Source: Ceriagrion tenellum (lineage: Eukaryota; Arthropoda; Insecta; Odonata; Coenagrionidae). Taken from it: 64,000 nucleotides of DNA. The translations under genes and the position numbers were made by a program. The stretch lies in contig OY720634.1 of NCBI GenBank assembly GCA_963169105.1, positions 148,807,584-148,871,583 on the forward strand. Direction: 5' to 3'. Below, in pieces: positions 58,812 through 64,000 of this stretch. Each line of letters begins with the position of its first letter. Position 1 is the stretch's first letter. The notes under the pieces are model-generated. The model did no database searches, was not told the DNA's origin, and was given only the letters and a program-made list of their open reading frames with translations.

Positions 58812-61079
58812 GTAAAGTAATTTCGATGTATTTTTCTATCTAAAATTAACATCCGTTAACATTCTGGCGGATATATAAGTAAATGTTGCGAAACATGTAG
58901 TGTGCCTGTGAGTGTATTCGATTTGCAATCGAGATTAACTGACGAATAAGTTGTGCTGGGTCAGTTTCCTCTACTCACAACTAAGATGTCATTTTAAATT
59001 GTCCTACTTTCGATATTTCCATGATTATACAATTTTTTCCGAAAATTGAGGATTATTGATTAGGGTGTGGTTACTTTTATTTTTCTGTGAATATCATGGT
59101 TTTGAATAGTTTTCCCATTGTAGTTACTTGGTTGTGGGAGATGAACGAATTGTTATGGACTTTCAATTGTTAAAAATTATCTTGTAACATAGGAGCTTAG
59201 CTGTCAAATCACGTTAAACAAAATTATACGACCACTACTAACCTGTCTAAAGCACCAATTCATGTGTGGCCCTATGTTAATTGTTGTGACGATGTGTATG
59301 CTGTCACATTCAAAGGATACCTTCTCTACTATAGTAATCAGATTGTGGTCACCACGGGTATTAGAGTGAACAACATCATGACTCAAAAGAGATTGTGTGC
59401 ATGTTGCTGTCATTCTACAGATGTATATTATCAGAATCCCTTCTCATACAAATGTTAAAAATTTTGACCCATTGTCATTCCAATCATTAGTATCTTACTG
59501 GTAAGGTTGTTGTTTTGAAAGTTAGAGAGAGAAAATTTTATATATTTTGATTTTATACACTTGGATTTTACACTCAAGATTTTATACACTTTGAAGGTCA
59601 GCATTTTCTTATGTCTCGATGTACAATGTACCCATTTTCATTTCGCCCATTAAACTTGTTCTCTTTTATTCCCTTTCCCCACTTGCCTACTCTATAATAG
59701 TCTTAAGCCAACCATTTCCCCTCGTTACCTCTTCCAGCCACCTGCCCCACCTCCCCCTGATCTCATCCAGAAGTTTCCTTCCTTTGCCCACCATACTAAG
59801 CACCTTCTTCCTGCAGGTTTTCCATTTCCTCACATTATCCTCTCCACCAGTTTTTGCTCAACCTGATAGGTCACTCACTGGAGTTAATTATATAATTCTT
59901 TCTTCTTCCTCTTGTCTAGGTCACTGTTGATATTTTTCGATCTCCTCTCCTCTAGTTTCCTAATCATTTCTTCCATAGCCCACTTCTTCATTTCCCCTTC
60001 ATTTTCTCTGTTCCTATAGTTTTCTCCATGGCACTTGCTATTTTCCTTTATTGTTCCCATTTCCAATGCTTCACCCATCGTGGTGGTGATCGTCAGGGTA
60101 AACGGGGAAAACCTGGAATTGTCAGGGAATTTTGAATTTCTGGAATAGTCAGGGAATTCTTGTAACAGTCAGGGAGAACTGGAATAGGAATCCTTGTTAT
60201 TTCTCTACCATTACGTTTATGGGTCTTTTCCGCCCTTTATTTCACCAACTAAAACTAACGTCCATTGCTGACGTGCATGGAATAAGCACCATCAATTCAT
60301 GGAGTATTCAGTTGTGAATCTTAATTATTTAGTTGTGAATCAGACGTACAATGTTTCCCTTTTGTTTATCCTCATTGGGATATTTTCCTAGTAGTGTTAA
60401 AATTCATGATCACAATGTATTAGGCTCATCACAAGGAATCCAAGGCTATGTTGTCCGGAAAATTTTACCTCACGTTTTTTATAACTTACGAAACTCAGGT
60501 CGAGAAGTAGCTGGAGCACACTAGCTTATAGTAAATACATGTTTGCAGTTCTAAAATATGAGACAACTATTAGAAAATTTAAAGCTGCCATAGAAAATTT
60601 AATTCAGCAGAAAAAAAATTCCAATAATAGGTGACCTTTTGGCGATCGGTCGGGGAAATTGGTAAATCCATTAGGGAAAAGTCGGGGAAAGGTCCGGGAA
60701 TTTGAACATTGGATATCAGTAGCCACCCTGCCCATGATCCTTCCCACTAGATCCTGATATTTACTCCTTTTATTCCCTATAATGTCTTAGGCTTATTTTC
60801 ATTTAAAATTAATGTATCATCATGTGACCTCTTCAACACATTATTGCAATCTTTCTGTGTATTCATCACAGCAACATAATAGGGGTGACAGTGTCACTGA
60901 TCGGTCAGTGATAGTGTCATTGAGAATCGTCAGACAATGTTGTCTGCATGAAAAAATTATTCACAATAATTTATATACTCATGCATATCATTAACTTAAA
61001 TCAAATTCAATATTGGTCCTAAAATAGCCTCTTGAAACACTCCCAATTTTATCTCAGCAGTGACACATCATGCTTCATC
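58812..61079. other. No exon seen; includes a possible hAT-type repeat
   Basis: This would be first-intron sequence if the exon upstream is real. 59600-60075 is C/T-rich on the plus strand, with minus frames that faintly resemble a LINE terminus (KLLDEIRGRWGRW). The GTCAGGG-rich repeat at 60092-60730 is listed separately. 60887-60918 is a small stem-loop (14-base arms, two mismatches). Confidence 0.45.
60085..60730. mobile_element. GTCAGGGAA-type interspersed repeat, probable MITE
   Basis: The left part contains GTCAGGG at 60092, 60121, 60148 and 60168 with GGAAAACCTGGAATT between them. The right part has GTCGGGGAAAGG and ends CAGTAGCCACCCTG at 60730. Repeats with CAGGGTGGC ends and GTCAGGGAA cores are common in animal genomes and usually classed with hAT-like MITEs (from memory). 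The left end is too decayed to define. Confidence 0.4.
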
Positions 61080-63500
61080 TTTACAACAATTTTCCTATTT
61101 GGCAAATAATTCTTAAACCGTTGTACAGTAATCATGCCTCCAATTCCAACATTTTATCACTTTCTTTAGTAAAATGGTATGATCTACCATAATGATAGTT
61201 TTAAAAAATCAATGTGAGTTATTATCACATACATTCCCTTATCAATATTATGTAAAGTTATTTCTGAGGAGTCCACCAAGGCTTGTTTTGTACCTTTCCT
61301 CATTTGGAAGACATGTTGATGTGTATAAATTGTGCCATTTCTGTCCAGGAAATTTAATAAACTCAGCCACTTACCTTTCAAATATTTTACTGAGACTCAA
61401 TAAAATCGATATGGGTCTATAATTTTGAGTTTCAGAATGACAACCGACTTTGTATATTGGACAAACAATAGCTGTTTTTAAAGTACCAGTAACAAAAGCT
61501 CTGTTTTGGCTAGATTTTGTGCACTTTTTCAAAATTGGAATTTATATTCTATTTAATTTTAAGTCTTTGATTTGTATAATGTCTATCCCAGGAGCTTTAT
61601 TTTCCATTTGCTATAGAGTGTTTTTTAACATCATCTTCAGTGGCATTATTGACCACCATACTTTATTTAAATGTTGCAGGATTGTGCCTGTTTTTATCGT
61701 TTGGACAGATAGTTTTAATCCCTTCTATTTTTGTTGCACATTGATGTAGAAATAAATTTAGTACATGTTTTAAATCATTTTCCACGTGAAATACTTCACT
61801 ATTCCATGATATGGTGTCATGTTTATACTTCTTCCAGTAATACTCTTCATTTGTTCCCGTAAGTTTTAATTTAAGTTTTTTTTCACTACCTGTATTTACG
61901 ATTTAACTACAGTAAAAATCAATTTTTGCCTCACATATAGCTTTCTTAACATGATTTCTTGTATTTCAACATTGGAATCTGCATTTCCAATTAGTTGGAC
62001 AGTTCTTTCAGTTCATATAAAGGCAATCTCTTTCACTAATTTTCTCTATACTATCTTTAGTAATCGAAGATTGATTAGATTTTTTCACTGTGGATGACAC
62101 TTTTTTAGTTGCTTGCCTTTATGTACCTTGAAATAATTTGAATATCTCTCATTATTAATCATCAGGTAATATTTTATCTGATGGTTCCAAACTCTTATCA
62201 TCAAGATTTAAAAATAAAGTTTTTAACCATTTCTTTAGAAATATGAGTATCTGATAATCTGCTCCATACTTTCTGTGTTTCTCATCTTGCCATTAACTGT
62301 ATATGTACTACTAATTAGATAATGGCCATATGAGCTTGTTCTAAAAATATACCGTACAACTCCTTATTTTCTACCTTTAGTGTATATGTGATCAATGCAT
62401 GATCTGGATACCTTGTTATTAAATGACTACACTAATCTAGCTATGAATTACTTCATTTAAACTTTTGCTGGACTAGATATCTTTGTAATTTGATGGAAGT
62501 ACATCATGCTTATCTCTAGTATATATATTAGCATCACCAACTACTATTGCTTTATCAAGTCCATGTAACTTTATCAATTTTTCTAGTTCATCTATAAACA
62601 TGTTAGGGATCGAATCAGGTGTGACATCTATCTCAGATAGTATAATTAATTCATATTCAGTATGGTTACTGGAGGATATCAACTCGGTAAACTCATCCCA
62701 GTTTTTCCTTAAAGATGTAATATTCAGATGCAAGAAACCCAAGTCATAGGACTTCTCAGCAGAAAGGCTCATGTAAATTTTTTCTTAGTTTTTAATGAAA
62801 TGGAAACAATGCATTTGTACAATAGTTTCTTTAAACCAGCTTTTCATAATTTCTCAAGTTTTAAATTTGTTTTACATTACCATTTGCATCCTTTATTACC
62901 AAAATGTCTCCTTTCTTGATCCATACATATTTATAATGTATCTCATTACATTTTACTTTAGAATTCCAAACCAGGTTACAATTGTGCCAATTTAGCCTTT
63001 CATTAATAAAACTCTCGAACCAATTTAGCCTTTAATTTCTCTTCTTTCACCAATGTTGTATTTTTCATAAATGTTATCCTATCTACTTGAATGTTGGCAT
63101 TTTAGGGTTTTTCAGTACTAGATAATCATGCAGATAGGCCCCATATCCACAAAAGATACATTTTATGCAGATGTAAAATAGCAAAACTTCCCTTAAGAAA
63201 TTCATAGACAACTGTTTTATCTCATACATGTCATCAATAGCATTCATTGTAATCTCCATAGTCTTTAAATCATGACACATATTTGCTATAAACTCTTCTA
63301 TGTGATTACCAATTTCTGAAGTCAGTCCAATGACCTCAGCTTCATCAGCTATCTCCTTTTGCTCTAGAACATTTACCACATGCACAAGTTCTTCTATAAT
63401 TTTATCTTTCTCTAGAATATGAGTTTTTAAAGAAATAATGCACTCTTTGCATGTAGTCCAAGAAAAAGGAATTGTTATTTAGCATGAAAAAATGTCCCTT
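61080..63500 (-). pseudogene. Old LINE with ORF1, endonuclease and RT remnants
   Basis: Read on the minus strand, in the order expected of a CR1/jockey-type element. ORF1 coiled-coil region: KTHILEKDKIIEELVHVV and VLEQKEIADEAEVIGL (63430-63250). ORF1 C-terminus: HYKYVWIKKGDILVIKD (62940-62880), matching the baculovirus FP-like domain found in such ORF1 proteins. Endonuclease: LGFLHLNITSLRKNWDEF (from 62750), with a later VVGDANIYTRD in place of GDFN. Reverse transcriptase: VTGTLKTAIVCPIYKVG followed by NYRPISILLSLSKIFE (61490-61380), then RNGTIYTHQHVFQMRKGTKQA and an eroded D block (YVIITHIDF) at about 61200. Many stops and frameshifts. The order of parts is intact; the RT catalytic half is missing. 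Confidence 0.8.
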
Positions 63501-64000
63501 CCTTGGGCTCATTTGAAAATTGGTTGCTTAGTTTCTCCTCAGAAGGATGCTCTTTGTGCATAATTGGACTTCTATGACATTTTGAATGCCGAAACAGCTG
63601 TGTCAGCCCCTAATCCTATTTGCATCCTTTTTTTCTCCTGTACTATAATAGCCTACTTTGACTTACAAAAAGTTTGACTGTTGAAAATTCTTCTACTTAC
63701 AAGTATTTAATTATTCTTTTATTTTTTATCCAGTAGAATGGGAATGTGTACAGAATTACATCTGTGATACTTCAGGTTGTTGAATGCGCTTCTAGTATAA
63801 TAGTGTCAAGTGTTTTTTAATTGGGTGACCATCACTCTTGCTTTTATGGTGTCATTTGTTAATGTGTGTATGATGTGTATACTAATAAACATGCACATAT
63901 AAAGGATTTCAGGAATGAATTTGAAAGTTGTTGCTCCCCTCTTCCTGTGAACAGAGGAAGAAACTTGCTTGTGTGAGATGAAAACATACAAGGGGTCATT
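63501..64000. other. No gene seen
   Basis: A+T-rich. Possibly the 5' margin of the LINE or intron sequence of the candidate gene. Confidence 0.45.

Noticed and set aside
60887..60918. Stem-loop as a functional RNA or element end
   Set aside because: 14-base arms with two mismatches and no flanking duplication or transcript context.

Overview
This is eukaryotic, nuclear, transposon-dominated DNA. It is A+T-rich (I judge 60-65% by eye). It has no operons, no ribosome binding sites and almost no long open frames. The repeat content (jockey-like and RTE-like LINEs, Ty3/gypsy remnants, tRNA-derived SINEs, hAT transposons, Penelope-like hammerhead motifs) suits a large-genome arthropod, probably an insect. 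The species cannot be fixed from the sequence alone.

The centrepiece is at 52566-55951: an apparently complete hAT DNA transposon of 3386 bp. It has imperfect terminal inverted repeats that fit the hAT consensus YARNG, an exact 8-bp target-site duplication (CCTATATA), a tandem 10-bp subterminal repeat, and one uninterrupted 592-codon transposase (start 53640). The transposase carries an N-terminal C2H2 finger and a CGGBP1-like segment, followed by a hAT catalytic core with both Asp residues, the Glu, and the CxxH and RW motifs. It is the only intact long protein-coding gene in the window.

Layout. 1-1050: 3' part of a Ty3/gypsy element (integrase end, purine tract, LTR start). 2395-2690: jockey-like LINE relic. 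3784-4740: broken gypsy RNase H and spacer. 7195-8165: cluster of tRNA-derived SINE heads and a LINE 3' end. 8411-8783: long palindromic element, with a copy of its central spacer 0.9 kb away. 12385-12666: Penelope-like region with a candidate hammerhead ribozyme and nested inverted repeats. 15429-15770: 171-bp tandem duplication ending in a CRE. 18165-27485: several LINE fragments in both orientations, one foldback repeat and one SINE. 37248-38730: LINE tail and an RTE-like endonuclease fragment. 49205-49935: the best 5'-truncated jockey-like copy, with an ATGTAG tail. 52566-55951: the hAT element. 57927-58161: a short hAT-type MITE with an 8-bp duplication. 61080-63500: an old antisense LINE keeping remnants of ORF1, endonuclease and reverse transcriptase.

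Host genes are nearly absent. The best candidate is a short first coding exon at 58753-58811 (19 codons plus 2 nt, then a good GTAAAG splice donor). If it is real, the last 5 kb is its first intron. A second, weaker promoter or first-exon candidate lies at 33170-33245 on the minus strand. Most remaining sequence has stop codons in every frame and shows nothing I can name. Element boundaries are approximate unless a target duplication is stated.
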